Shown here piece by piece: positions 39,849 through 49,087 of a DNA stretch of 64,000 bases. A program made the position numbers and the translations under genes. The notes beneath the pieces were generated by a model, which was given only the letters and a program-made list of their open reading frames with translations, was not told the origin of the DNA and made no database searches. The DNA comes from Intestinimonas massiliensis (ex Afouda et al. 2020) (GTDB lineage: Bacteria > Bacillota > Clostridia > Oscillospirales > Oscillospiraceae). Location of the stretch: NCBI RefSeq assembly GCF_001244995.1, contig NZ_LN869529.1:689454-753453 (forward strand), read 5' to 3'. The stretch's first letter is position 1; each line of letters starts with the position of its first letter.

Positions 39849-42800
39849 AGCAGCTACTCGGACCGCGTGGTCCCGCTGGAGAGTATCGCTGTTTTGGGGC
39901 AACTGGAACGCATTGCCCAAAATGGCGTGTATTTCAGCAATGAAGGCGACCGGCGTGGGCGGGTGCAGATTGCCGGATATGACCATCTCATGACCACGGT
40001 GTATATTGACGGAGCCCCGTATCTGGTTGATATGCGTGTCCGCGTGGAGGACGAAAGGGCGGGAGGCGGAAATCGACTGTACCACTTCACACCCGAAGCT
40101 ATCGAAGTCACGAAAAAGAACGATGGCACAACATCCACGGCTGGACGTCACGCGACCAGCGTTCATAGCACGGATGTTGCACCATCTTCTGCCTCCATTA
40201 TAGCAGATTCCTCCGCCGGTGGCAATACCCAGTCTGCCCAGGCCGGCCCGGAATCATCCGTGGGGGCTGCGCAGGCTGGGTTTACCGGGGACGAGGCGGG
40301 GGAGAGCGGCTTTCACGCGCCTTCCGCCATCCAAGACGCGGACCTGACGAGCGCATTTGGCGAGAATGGCGCCCAGGCATACCGCCTCGGGTGGCGGGGC
40401 GACATGGACGAGGCGGACTATTACCGGGCCTTTGCCCACGCCTACAACGCCGGGGCGGCGGGACGCAGCCTGGACAGCCTGAAGGATCGGACCTTGACCG
40501 ACGCCCAGCGCGGGGCGGCATTCGAGTCCGGCAGGAGCGACGCCGACGCGGCGGCCCGAAAGGCCGGCTTCACCACCGTATACGGGAAGGACAGCGGGCT
40601 GGTATGGGACGACTACACCAAATCCATGGACCAGAAGGTGGCCGGGCAGGTAAACGAGGTGGCCCAGCGGCTGGGCATCAAGGTGCGTTTTGCCGACCAG
40701 GTGGGGGGCGGCGCCGCCAACGGCAAGATTGAAAACGGCGTCATCACCATCGCCCGGGACGCGAAGAATCCGGTCCGGGCGGTTTTCGGCCACGAGATCA
40801 CCCACCGTATCCAGGAGCTGGCCCCGGAGGAGTACCGGGCCTTCCGGGAGGCGGCCATGGCCCATTATGAGAATGCCGAGGATGGCATGGTGGACGCGCT
40901 GGTGTGGGATCAGCAGAGCCGGTACACAGAGGTCGACCAGGAGCTGTCTAACCTGGAGGCCATGGACGAGATCGCCGCCGACTATGCCGGGAGCCTCATG
41001 GAGGACGGGGCGCTGCTGGACCGCTTCATCCAGGCCAACCAGGGCAAGCGGACCCTGCTGGAGAAGCTGCGGGGCGTGTTCCGCAGCCTGGCCGACCGGC
41101 TGACCGGAAAATACAAGAGCCAGGCCAGGCAGGCCGAGCGGCGGCTGGAGCAGGCCCTGACTGCGGCGGCCAGGCAGGCGGCCAGCTTGCAAGGCAAGGC
41201 CCACGGTGCTACAATGAGCGAAACGAAACTCTCTTTGAAGAGCATGAACGAAGACGAGACCGCCGCGCTTTTGCAGTACAAGAGTAGCGATAGCTACAAG
41301 GTCAACGCCAAGCTGCGGGACGGCCAGCGCCTTACCGAGGCGGAGCAGAAGATGGTGGACGATCTGGACCGCGCCCTGGAGAAGCTGCCCAAGGTCAAGG
41401 GAACCGTGTACCGTACGCTGAACTTTGATGCTGTTTCCAACCCAGAGGAGGAGTTCAACGCTTTTGTTTCTGCCCATGCAGAGGGCGACATTGTGCGCTA
41501 TGGCGCATATACTTCCACATCCACCGAAGCAGACGGTTATCCTTTGGCGGACGGCGCAAAGTACGGCGTGGTTATGGAGATTTCCAGCGACAGCGCACGG
41601 GACCTTGCGGGCTTTGGAAACAATTTTGAGAGCGAGGCTCTTTTTCAGCGCGGAACGATTTTTGACATTGTGAGGGTGACGACCGACGAGAACGGACGTC
41701 CCCATATCTACATGAAGGAGATGCTGAATGATGCCCAACGAAACGAACCAGACCATGATACCCAGAAACACGGTCAAGCAGTGCAACAAGTGCAGGAACA
41801 GGGTGCTGCACACAATAACCTGTCCGAAGTATCCGAAGGGAATACCAGACAAAGTACTGACCGGAGAGGATTGCCCGGAGTTCGAGGAGAAGGGAGCGAA
41901 GAAGTAAAATTTTCCCTCAAGGGCTCCGATCAACTCACCCGCGAGATCGACCGCCTGATGAAGCAGGTGCAGGACGGGACCAGGAGTGAAGCGGAGGTGC
42001 AGCAAGAAATCCGTGGGTTGGTGGACGAGGTATATCAGGGGATGGTGGAGCAGTACGGCTCGATGAAACCGGGCGAGAAGCCGGCCCGGGAGGTCTGGGT
42101 CCCCCGCCGGACAGCGGACGACCGGAAGGTCTCTCAGACCGTGCGGACCATCCTCGAGGCTGGGGCGACACCGGATACCGCCGTGCAGAACATAGAGGAA
42201 CTGACGGCCACCGGCGTGTTCTCTTACGAGACCTACACAGATAAGGCCGCCATCGCAGACGCTGAGAATACGATTCGGGACAAGGGCTACGCCACCGCCC
42301 TGGCGGAGTGGTCTGAGTCCGTGGGAAAAGGCGAGGTATCCAAGGCCAATACGGCCACCGGCTGGGCTCTGTACAATGCTGCGGCCAACGCCGGAGACCT
42401 CAAATCCGCCATGACCGTGCTCACGAAAATGGTGGGACATCAGCGAAACGCCGCCCAGGCGGTGCAGGCCACTCGTATCCTCAAGAGCATGTCCCCGGAG
42501 GGGCAACTCTACGGGGTGCAGCGGAGCGTGGGAAACCTTCAGGAAGAACTGAAGAAAGAGTACGGAAAGAATGCACCGGACCTGAAGATAGACCCGAATC
42601 TTGCAGAGAACCTGCTCAAGGCGAAAGACCAAAAGGCGCGGGATGAGGCGACCAAGGAGCTGTTCCGTGACATCGGCCGCCAGATGCCCTCCCGGTTTGT
42701 GGACAAGTGGAATGCATGGCGGTACCTGGCCATGCTGGGTAACCCGAGGACCCACGTTCGGAACATCGTGGGCAACGCCTTCTTTGCCCCGGTGGTAGCG

Positions 42801-44399
42801 GCTAAGAGCCTGACTGCCACAGCCATTGAGGGCGCGGTAGACCGGGTATCCGGCGGGAAGCTGGAACGGACCAAGGGGGCCGTGGGCCTGGGCAAGGCCG
42901 ACCGGGCGCTGCTGTCAAGCGCGTGGGCGGATTATGCCAACGTGCAGGACTCCGCTCTTGGCGGAGGCAAGTACAGCGATTTTGCAAACGCCAACCAGTA
43001 CATCGAGGAGGGTCGGGTCATCTTCCGGAACAAGGCGCTGGAGAAGGCCCGGAAGTCCAACACCAGGGCCCTGGACGCAGAGGATATCTGGTTCTCGCGC
43101 CCCCACTACGCCTATGCGCTGGCCCAATACTGCAAGGCCAACCACATCTCGGCAGAACAGATCGCCGCGGGGGAGGGGATGGATAAGGCCCGGGCCTACG
43201 CCATTAAAGAGGCACAGAAGGCCACCTACCGGGATACCAACGCCCTGTCGCAGGCAATCAGCGACCTGGGCCGTTACCGGGGGAAGGGTCCTGTAGGAAA
43301 GGGAATCAGCACCGTCATGGAGGGCGTGCTTCCCTTCCGCAAGACCCCGGCCAACATTCTGGCTCGCGGGTTGGAATACAGCCCAGCCGGGCTGCTGAAA
43401 GGACTAACCTATGACCTGTACCAGGTGCGCAAGGGTAATCTGAGCGGGGCCGAGGCCATCGACCACATCTCCGCGGGGATGACTGGGACGGGGCTGCTGG
43501 CCTTTGGAGTATACTGCGCAGCCCAATGCCTGGTGCGGGGCGCCGGAGGGGACGATAAGGACCGGAAGAAGTTCGCGGAATTGCAGGGGCATCAGAATTA
43601 TGCGCTGGAGCTGCCGGATGGCACGAGCATCCCCCTGGACTGGCTGGCCCCGGAGGTCCTGCCCTTCTTCATCGGTGTAAACCTATGGGAGATGACGCAG
43701 GGGGAGAAGGAGCCACTGACCCTGTCCGCTATCCTCAGGGCCTCTGCAAACGTGACGGAGCCCCTGCTGGAGATGTCTTGCCTCCAGAGCCTGAGCGACG
43801 TGTTCGACGCGGTGGGATACGCCTCGTCGGGGGACCTGAACGGGCTCACCGCCGCCCTGGTTACCGCCGCCACCAGCTATCTGACCCAGGGCGTTCCGAC
43901 CGTCCTCGGGCAATTCGAGCGGACCGGGCAGGAGGAACGGATGACCACCTACACGGAAAAGAACGCCTTCCTGACGCCGGATGCCCAGTACACCCTGGGA
44001 AGGATCAGCGGGCGGATTCCAGGATGGGATTACAACCAGATCCCCTATATCGACGCCTGGGGGCGCACGGAGCGCACCGGCGGAGCAGCCAAGCGGGCCG
44101 TCGATAACTTTGTAAATCCCGCCTATACATCGAAAGCGGGGAGCAGCCCTATGGAGGACGAGCTGACACGGCTTTATGACGCCACAGGGGAAAAGAATGT
44201 GTTCCCTGCTCGCGCCGGGAAGTATTTCACCGTGAACGGAGTGCGCAAGGACCTGACGGCGGAGGAATACATGACCTACGCCACGAAGAAGGGGCAGCTC
44301 TCTCACACCTTGGTCACGGAGCTGACGGGCAGCAAATCCTACCAGAGCATGACGGACGATCAATTGGTATATTTAAGCGTAAATGCAAGGCAGAAATGA
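39828..44399 (+). CDS. Truncated phage/ICE polyvalent protein with metallopeptidase-like and ADP-ribosyltransferase domains
   Basis: 1523 codons, open throughout, with no good ribosome binding site and beginning abruptly at the integrase junction, so the original N-terminus is probably lost. In order: a polyvalent-associated domain (about 8-95, YSDRVVPLESIAVLGQLERIAQNGVYFS); a zinc-peptidase-like HEITH motif at 322-326; an ADP-ribosyltransferase domain of the R-S-E class (Arg529 in VYRTLN, S-T-S at 563-565, E601-x-E603); then a long C-terminal region with hydrophobic helices (MTGTGLLAFGVYCAAQCLV) resembling large-polyvalent-protein domain 38. Such proteins are injected with phage or conjugative DNA to disarm the host. 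Whether it is expressed here is unknown. Confidence 0.7.
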   Translation: MESAFAASSYSDRVVPLESIAVLGQLERIAQNGVYFSNEGDRRGRVQIAGYDHLMTTVYIDGAPYLVDMRVRVEDERAGGGNRLYHFTPEAIEVTKKNDGTTSTAGRHATSVHSTDVAPSSASIIADSSAGGNTQSAQAGPESSVGAAQAGFTGDEAGESGFHAPSAIQDADLTSAFGENGAQAYRLGWRGDMDEADYYRAFAHAYNAGAAGRSLDSLKDRTLTDAQRGAAFESGRSDADAAARKAGFTTVYGKDSGLVWDDYTKSMDQKVAGQVNEVAQRLGIKVRFADQVGGGAANGKIENGVITIARDAKNPVRAVFGHEITHRIQELAPEEYRAFREAAMAHYENAEDGMVDALVWDQQSRYTEVDQELSNLEAMDEIAADYAGSLMEDGALLDRFIQANQGKRTLLEKLRGVFRSLADRLTGKYKSQARQAERRLEQALTAAARQAASLQGKAHGATMSETKLSLKSMNEDETAALLQYKSSDSYKVNAKLRDGQRLTEAEQKMVDDLDRALEKLPKVKGTVYRTLNFDAVSNPEEEFNAFVSAHAEGDIVRYGAYTSTSTEADGYPLADGAKYGVVMEISSDSARDLAGFGNNFESEALFQRGTIFDIVRVTTDENGRPHIYMKEMLNDAQRNEPDHDTQKHGQAVQQVQEQGAAHNNLSEVSEGNTRQSTDRRGLPGVRGEGSEEVKFSLKGSDQLTREIDRLMKQVQDGTRSEAEVQQEIRGLVDEVYQGMVEQYGSMKPGEKPAREVWVPRRTADDRKVSQTVRTILEAGATPDTAVQNIEELTATGVFSYETYTDKAAIADAENTIRDKGYATALAEWSESVGKGEVSKANTATGWALYNAAANAGDLKSAMTVLTKMVGHQRNAAQAVQATRILKSMSPEGQLYGVQRSVGNLQEELKKEYGKNAPDLKIDPNLAENLLKAKDQKARDEATKELFRDIGRQMPSRFVDKWNAWRYLAMLGNPRTHVRNIVGNAFFAPVVAAKSLTATAIEGAVDRVSGGKLERTKGAVGLGKADRALLSSAWADYANVQDSALGGGKYSDFANANQYIEEGRVIFRNKALEKARKSNTRALDAEDIWFSRPHYAYALAQYCKANHISAEQIAAGEGMDKARAYAIKEAQKATYRDTNALSQAISDLGRYRGKGPVGKGISTVMEGVLPFRKTPANILARGLEYSPAGLLKGLTYDLYQVRKGNLSGAEAIDHISAGMTGTGLLAFGVYCAAQCLVRGAGGDDKDRKKFAELQGHQNYALELPDGTSIPLDWLAPEVLPFFIGVNLWEMTQGEKEPLTLSAILRASANVTEPLLEMSCLQSLSDVFDAVGYASSGDLNGLTAALVTAATSYLTQGVPTVLGQFERTGQEERMTTYTEKNAFLTPDAQYTLGRISGRIPGWDYNQIPYIDAWGRTERTGGAAKRAVDNFVNPAYTSKAGSSPMEDELTRLYDATGEKNVFPARAGKYFTVNGVRKDLTAEEYMTYATKKGQLSHTLVTELTGSKSYQSMTDDQLVYLSVNARQK

Positions 44400-44776
44400 T
44401 TCGGCTGACCTGCCGTAGAGCGGAACCAGTAAAGCGCCTCTGCCGCTGCGAAGGCTACCAGTGGAAGAAAATTAAATTACGATTTAACTATGGAACAGGG
44501 TCCGTAGAGACAGATATACTTTACAAATACAAATGAATACCGGGATTCGCACGATGCCTGCAATGCCACTGGATATCACGTGGGCGAAAGCGCACAGAAC
44601 AATATGTGCTCTTTCTTTCAGATGAGGCCAATGTCCATCATCAGGACACAGCCTATAGGAGGAACCATATTGCTGAAAAGGAAAGGGGAGATATACGGCT
44701 TTCGTTACCAATCCTGCGCCCACTCTGCTAAGAGCGCCGACCGGATAAAACCGGCCGACGCCCTCGAGAAGGAGAG
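44400..44776. other. Non-coding interval with element remnants
   Basis: No complete gene recognised. A plus-strand AGGAGG near 44660 precedes a short TTG-started frame (LLKRKGEIYGFRYQS) ending at 44786 that I cannot identify. No copy of the tRNA-Ser 3' end was seen here, so the right attachment end of the relic is lost or further away. Confidence 0.5.
44734..44762 (-). terminator. Terminator of the nucleoside operon
   Basis: On the minus strand GCGTCGGCCGG pairs (with G-U wobbles) to CCGGTCGGCGC around TTTTAT, followed by TCTTAG. The T tract is weak. Confidence 0.5.
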
Positions 44777-46141
44777 TCAGTTTTGATTCAGATACCGAGC
44801 AACGGAAAGGTTGGCCTGTTCGACGAGCTTGTCCTCGTCCACGTTGACCAGATGTCCTTCCTTGACAACGATCCGGCCATTGACTACAGTGTAATCTACA
44901 CTGCCTTTGAATCCGACGGTAGCGGGAATTGCGGCAACATCTTGCAGAGTTCCGGTTAGTTCCAGACGGTTGCTGTCGATCAGGAAGAAGTCGGCCGCCA
45001 TGCCAGGGGCAATATAACCAAGATCATCGCGGCCAAGGAGGCTGGCGCTGCCGCGGGTGGCGATGCGCAGCATGTCGAAACCGGTGGGGGCAGTGGCGGA
45101 GTTATTAAGCCGGTGCAGCAGATAGCCTACCCGCAACTCCTCCAGCAGGTTGGAGCCATCGTTGCTGGCAGAGCCATCCACAGCCAACCCAACGGGAACG
45201 CCAAGCTCCAGCATTCTGGGGAGCTGCGCAATGCCCGAGGAGAGCTTCATGTTGCTGATGGGGCAGTGGGCCACGCCGGTCTTGGTCTTGGCCATGCGCT
45301 GCAGCTCCTCGTCAGTGAAGTGGATGCCGTGGGCGTACCACACATCAGACCCAATCCAGCCGAGGCTTTCCATGTATTCCAGGGGCCGCATACCCAGCCG
45401 CTCCAACAGATAGGCTTCCTCGTCCTTTGTCTCAGCCAGGTGGGTGTGCATCCGCACGCCCAACTGACGGGCCAAAATGGCGGTCTGGCGCAGCAGTTCT
45501 TCGCTGACACTGAAGGGAGAGCAAGGGGCCAGAGCCACCTGGTGCATGGAATAGCGGCTGGGGTCGTGGAATTGCTTGACTGCAGCCTCAGAATCGTACA
45601 TGATCTTGTCAATGGTTTGGACTACGCTGTCAGGGGGAAGACCTCCGTCCTTGACGCCCAAGTCCATGCTGCCGCGGGTGGCGTGGAAGCGGACACCCAG
45701 TTCATCAGCCGCGGCAAACTGCACATTCAGGAACCGGTCACTCTTACCCTGAGGGAAGACATAATGGTGGTCCAGGATGGTGGTGCAGCCGGTTTTCAGC
45801 AGCTCACCCATTCCGGACATAGAGCTATAGTAGATACTTTCCTCTTCGAGATTCTTCCAGATCTCGTATAGAGTCTTCAGCCAGGGGAACAGCTCCATCC
45901 GCTGGACCTGAGGCAGATTTCTGCTGAAAATCTGATACAGGTGGTGGTGGGCATTGATCATGCCAGGGTAGAGGATCATACCAGAGGCGTCGATGACCTC
46001 GTCAGCCTTTACATCACCCGGTTGGTCGATGGAGACAATCACGCCGTTGCGCACCAGCATAGACGCATGCTCCAGTACCTCGCCCGCGTCGTTGCAGGTT
46101 ACCAGCCAGCGGATATTCTTAACCAGTAAATCCTTGCTCAT
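44777..46141 (-). CDS. Amidohydrolase, 8-oxoguanine deaminase-like
   Basis: 454 residues, metal-dependent TIM-barrel deaminase. Metal ligands in MINAHHHLYQ (65-67), MHTHLAETKDEEAYLLE, AHGIHFTDEE and the GLAVDGSASNDGSNLLEE segment that is typical of 8-oxoguanine deaminases within the ATZ/TRZ group. It probably deaminates a purine base, e.g. 8-oxoguanine to urate, releasing ammonia. ATG 46141 (MSKDLLVKNIRW) has GGAGAT upstream and overlaps the phosphorylase stop by 4 bp. Last gene of the operon. Confidence 0.8.
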   Translation of the reverse strand: MSKDLLVKNIRWLVTCNDAGEVLEHASMLVRNGVIVSIDQPGDVKADEVIDASGMILYPGMINAHHHLYQIFSRNLPQVQRMELFPWLKTLYEIWKNLEEESIYYSSMSGMGELLKTGCTTILDHHYVFPQGKSDRFLNVQFAAADELGVRFHATRGSMDLGVKDGGLPPDSVVQTIDKIMYDSEAAVKQFHDPSRYSMHQVALAPCSPFSVSEELLRQTAILARQLGVRMHTHLAETKDEEAYLLERLGMRPLEYMESLGWIGSDVWYAHGIHFTDEELQRMAKTKTGVAHCPISNMKLSSGIAQLPRMLELGVPVGLAVDGSASNDGSNLLEELRVGYLLHRLNNSATAPTGFDMLRIATRGSASLLGRDDLGYIAPGMAADFFLIDSNRLELTGTLQDVAAIPATVGFKGSVDYTVVNGRIVVKEGHLVNVDEDKLVEQANLSVARYLNQN

Positions 46142-46938
46142 CTCCTTCCCCTCCGGCTTTCTGCGGCTTTCCGCTGCTCCATGCGGTAGATGGTCTCCAG
46201 GACGATCTGGATCTCCTTTTCCCATGCATCGTGGAGCCGCTCATTCTTTTTGGTATAGATGACCTCTGCGTTGGTCAGGTTGCCGGAGGTGCCGTTGATG
46301 GTGGCAGCCCTGACACCCCGCAGGTGGGCCACGGTGTACAGGGCGGAGGACTCCATATCCAGATTCATTACTTTGTAGGAGCGCAGCTTGTCCAGGAACT
46401 CCGGTGTCTCACCATAGAAGGCGTCGTCAGAGGAGGTGATGCCGGTGTAAACAGAGAAATCCGTGCCTCGGGTCATTTCCCGGGCGGTGTAGATCAGTTC
46501 GCTGGTCAGTTCCAGGTCGGGCACAGCGGGAAAACCTTGGGGGACATAGAACCGGGAGGTGCCTTCATTTTTCATGGCGCCAATGGTGATCATCAGGTCG
46601 CCGATCTGGACTCTGGGGTCCAGGGCGGCGCTGCTGCCGATGCGGATCAGGGTCTTGGCACCAATATTTATCAACTCCTCAGCGGCGATGGTGGCGGAGG
46701 GGCAACCCATGCCGGTGGAGGTGACGCTAACCCTGATGCCCTTGTAATGGCCGGTAAAGGTCCGGTGCTCCCGGTTATTGGCCTTTAGCTCGGCATTGTC
46801 CAAATACTTGGCGGCAATATCACTTCTGGCGGGGTCCCCGGGCAGGAGCACATATTCGCCGATATCCTCGGGCGTCAGGGCAATGTGATACTGCTTCTGG
46901 CCCAGGGTAACAGACATTTTATTCAGTGTAGTACTCAT
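46138..46938 (-). CDS. Nucleoside phosphorylase (uridine phosphorylase family)
   Basis: 266 residues. YVLLPGDPARSDIAAKYL, TSTGMGCPSATIAAEELINIGAKTLIRIGSSAAL and NLDMESSALYTVAHL are family signatures. Compared with the udp at 31.6 kb it reads GSSAAL instead of GTCGGI and has a NLDMESS box, so base preference may differ. Phosphorolysis yields base plus (deoxy)ribose-1-phosphate. GGAGG is five bases before the ATG. Confidence 0.85.
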   Translation of the reverse strand: MSTTLNKMSVTLGQKQYHIALTPEDIGEYVLLPGDPARSDIAAKYLDNAELKANNREHRTFTGHYKGIRVSVTSTGMGCPSATIAAEELINIGAKTLIRIGSSAALDPRVQIGDLMITIGAMKNEGTSRFYVPQGFPAVPDLELTSELIYTAREMTRGTDFSVYTGITSSDDAFYGETPEFLDKLRSYKVMNLDMESSALYTVAHLRGVRAATINGTSGNLTNAEVIYTKKNERLHDAWEKEIQIVLETIYRMEQRKAAESRRGRR

Positions 46939-46949
46939 AGTTACCTCCG

Positions 46950-47153
46950 TCAGTCCTTGATATCGCCCGCAGCCTGGGGTCCCTGGACACGGCGGCCGAA
47001 GCCGATGAGCACGGCCAGCGTCAGCAGGTAGGGAAGCATCTGCAGGATGCGTTCAGGCAGATTGAATGCCACATGGATGCGCAGTGCCTGGACGAAAACG
47101 AACAGCAGACTGGCCAGCATGACGGCCATCACAATTGCAATCGTCTTTTTCAT
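46950..47153 (-). CDS. 67-aa membrane protein resembling the end of a nucleoside ABC permease
   Basis: MKKTIAIVMAVMLASLLFVFVQALRIH is one membrane helix; PERILQMLPYLLTLAVLIGFGRR is a second that closely resembles the conserved C-terminus of BMP-type nucleoside ABC permeases (LQMLPYLLTL). Full permeases are about 310 residues, so this is probably a truncated remnant. It keeps its own AGGAGG and start, so a short product may still be made. No BMP lipoprotein, ATPase or second permease of that system is nearby. Confidence 0.55.
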   Translation of the reverse strand: MKKTIAIVMAVMLASLLFVFVQALRIHVAFNLPERILQMLPYLLTLAVLIGFGRRVQGPQAAGDIKD

Positions 47154-47208
47154 AATATCCTCCTGTATTACGGCAATGTTTGCCGCATGTATGTTGGACC
47201 AAAAATAA

Positions 47209-48153
47209 TCAGTTCTGGAATGCTGCGAACAGTTCATTCAGCGCCTTTCTGGAGTTGACCTCCAGGCAGTGCTCGACGAATCTGCCCTCGATGGGCTGCT
47301 CACGCAGGTCCACCACGATTTTGCCGCGGCAGTAGGTGCCGCCGCATTCTACACGGGTCACCATTTTGCGGGTGGTTACCACGCTGGGATCCACAGCGAC
47401 CACCATGGCAAGGGGGTCGTGGAGGGGACTGTACTCCATGGTGTAGTTTTGGATGCGGCTGCCGTTCATATAGTGCTGTAACGCCTTGGAGATGAAGGAT
47501 ACGGCATCCTTCTTGGCAGGATTGCAGCAGCGCAGCAGCTTGTCTACATCGGCGCGGGTAAGATGGGTCACGGTGGTCACATCAAGCCCCACCAACGTCA
47601 TGTCCCAATCGGCCTGCATGGCGAGGTCGGCCGCCTCGGGGTCGCCGCCGATGTTAGCTTCTACCACAGGACTGACGTTGCCGGACGCATACACCGTACC
47701 ACCCATGGCCACGACGCGCTTGATCTTTCCGGCATAATCAGGATATTTTGCCAGGGTGTTGGCCAGGTTTGTCATTCTTCCCAGGGAAATTAAAACCAGT
47801 TCGCCTGCGTGATCACAGGCCTTCTGATACATGAAGTCAGAAACATCCATGTCCATCGGGCGCTGGGACGTTGCGGGAAGCTCCACATTTCCGGTGCCGT
47901 TGTCGCCGTGGATGAAGGTGGGGAAGTCCTCACATTCACCCCGCAGAGGCTTCTCTGCACCGGCACATACGGGGACCTTGCCTTCATAACCAGCCAGCTT
48001 CAGAATGCGCATTGCGTTTTCAGCGCCTTTGGAAGCGGATACGTTACCAACACTAGTGGAAATACCGACGATTTCCACATCCTTTCGGAACAGGGCGAAC
48101 AAGATTGCAATGGAATCATCCACACCGGGATCGCAATCAATAAATATCTTCAC
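47209..48153 (-). CDS. Inosine/uridine-preferring nucleoside hydrolase
   Basis: 314 residues. DCDPGVDDSIAILFAL (6-21) holds the calcium-binding Asp cluster; VVAMGGTVYASGNVSPVVEANIGGDPEAAD and SPLHDPLAMVVAVDP (His-Asp) complete the site. Hydrolyses nucleosides to base and free ribose, which the ribokinase at 51.5 kb could phosphorylate. GTG start with AGAGG six bases upstream. Confidence 0.92.
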   Translation of the reverse strand: MKIFIDCDPGVDDSIAILFALFRKDVEIVGISTSVGNVSASKGAENAMRILKLAGYEGKVPVCAGAEKPLRGECEDFPTFIHGDNGTGNVELPATSQRPMDMDVSDFMYQKACDHAGELVLISLGRMTNLANTLAKYPDYAGKIKRVVAMGGTVYASGNVSPVVEANIGGDPEAADLAMQADWDMTLVGLDVTTVTHLTRADVDKLLRCCNPAKKDAVSFISKALQHYMNGSRIQNYTMEYSPLHDPLAMVVAVDPSVVTTRKMVTRVECGGTYCRGKIVVDLREQPIEGRFVEHCLEVNSRKALNELFAAFQN

Positions 48154-48244
48154 GTTTTTCCTCTTTTCGTATGTATTTTGGGATCCAATTACAAAAAAAC
48201 TGCAGTTTTATTGTCTTGTGTTTCCTCATGCGGCGCTGCTGATA

Positions 48245-49087
48245 TCAGATCAGCACAATGTCGGTAAAGCCGTTGCGTCTGGCGATATCCTCCAGATGCT
48301 GAAGTTCATCGGCGGTGGGGACCCGCAGTTGGCTGCGAAAGGGTTGCCGGACGCCAAAGGGGCGGTAGGCGATGATCTTGTAGCGGATGGAGCCCGTTTC
48401 CAAGAAGGGGGACAGAAGCCGGGTGATCTCCGTCACCGTCTGCTCGCTGTCCAGATAATCCGGTACCACCACGGTTCGCACCTCTTCCAGCTTGCCAGCT
48501 TTGGCGAGCTGGACGGCATTGTCGATGACCATCCGGCTGCCCATGCCGGTGAGCTTGCGGTGCAGGCCGTCATCCCAGGCCTTCACATCCAGCATGACGC
48601 CGTCGCATACAGCCATCAGTTCAGCATCAGCCGTGTAGTCGTAGCTGCCGTTGCTGTCCATCAGGCAGGTGAGCTTCTTTTTTTTGGCCAAGGTAAACAG
48701 CTCCAGCAGGAAATCCCGCTGTAGGGAGCATTCGCCGCCGGAGACGGTGATGCCCCGGATGAAGGGGAGGTCATTCTTCAGCAGCGCCATTACCTCGGAT
48801 GCGGAATATTCTCGGACCTTGGCCGAGGCCATATTGGGGCAGGCGGCCAGACACTGGTCACATTTGCAGCACTTCTCCTCCCGCCAGACCACCTTGTCCA
48901 GCTCCATGGTCAGGGCCCCGGTGGGGCAGACAGGGACGCAGACACCACAATGGACACAGCGATGGATGGTTTCGGGATTATGGCAGTAGCTACAGGTGTA
49001 ATTGCAGCCCTGCAGGAAGATCGCAGCTCTGTTTCCGGGCCCATCCACGACGCTGGTGTGGATGATTCTGTTGACAAGCGCTTTCAT
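48245..49087 (-). CDS. yjjW: YjjW-family glycyl-radical enzyme activase
   Basis: 280-residue radical SAM protein. The CX3CX2C motif is at Cys28, Cys32 and Cys35 (GCNYTCSYCHNP); two ferredoxin-type clusters follow (C44-x2-C47-x2-C50-x3-C54 and C73/C76/C79/C83). GITVSGGECSLQRDFL is the SAM-binding GGE. It abstracts a hydrogen to place the glycyl radical on its partner enzyme. ATG overlaps the YjjI stop by 4 bp, indicating tight coupling. Confidence 0.9.
   Translation of the reverse strand: MKALVNRIIHTSVVDGPGNRAAIFLQGCNYTCSYCHNPETIHRCVHCGVCVPVCPTGALTMELDKVVWREEKCCKCDQCLAACPNMASAKVREYSASEVMALLKNDLPFIRGITVSGGECSLQRDFLLELFTLAKKKKLTCLMDSNGSYDYTADAELMAVCDGVMLDVKAWDDGLHRKLTGMGSRMVIDNAVQLAKAGKLEEVRTVVVPDYLDSEQTVTEITRLLSPFLETGSIRYKIIAYRPFGVRQPFRSQLRVPTADELQHLEDIARRNGFTDIVLI

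Noticed and set aside
40254..42755. 833-codon open frame antisense to the polyvalent protein
   Set aside because: No recognisable domains or start signals; the plus strand has clear catalytic motifs, so this is a shadow.
44400..44776. Right-hand attachment site of the tRNA-Ser element
   Set aside because: No repeat of the tRNA-Ser 3' end (TTCAAATCCCTCC region) found in this interval.
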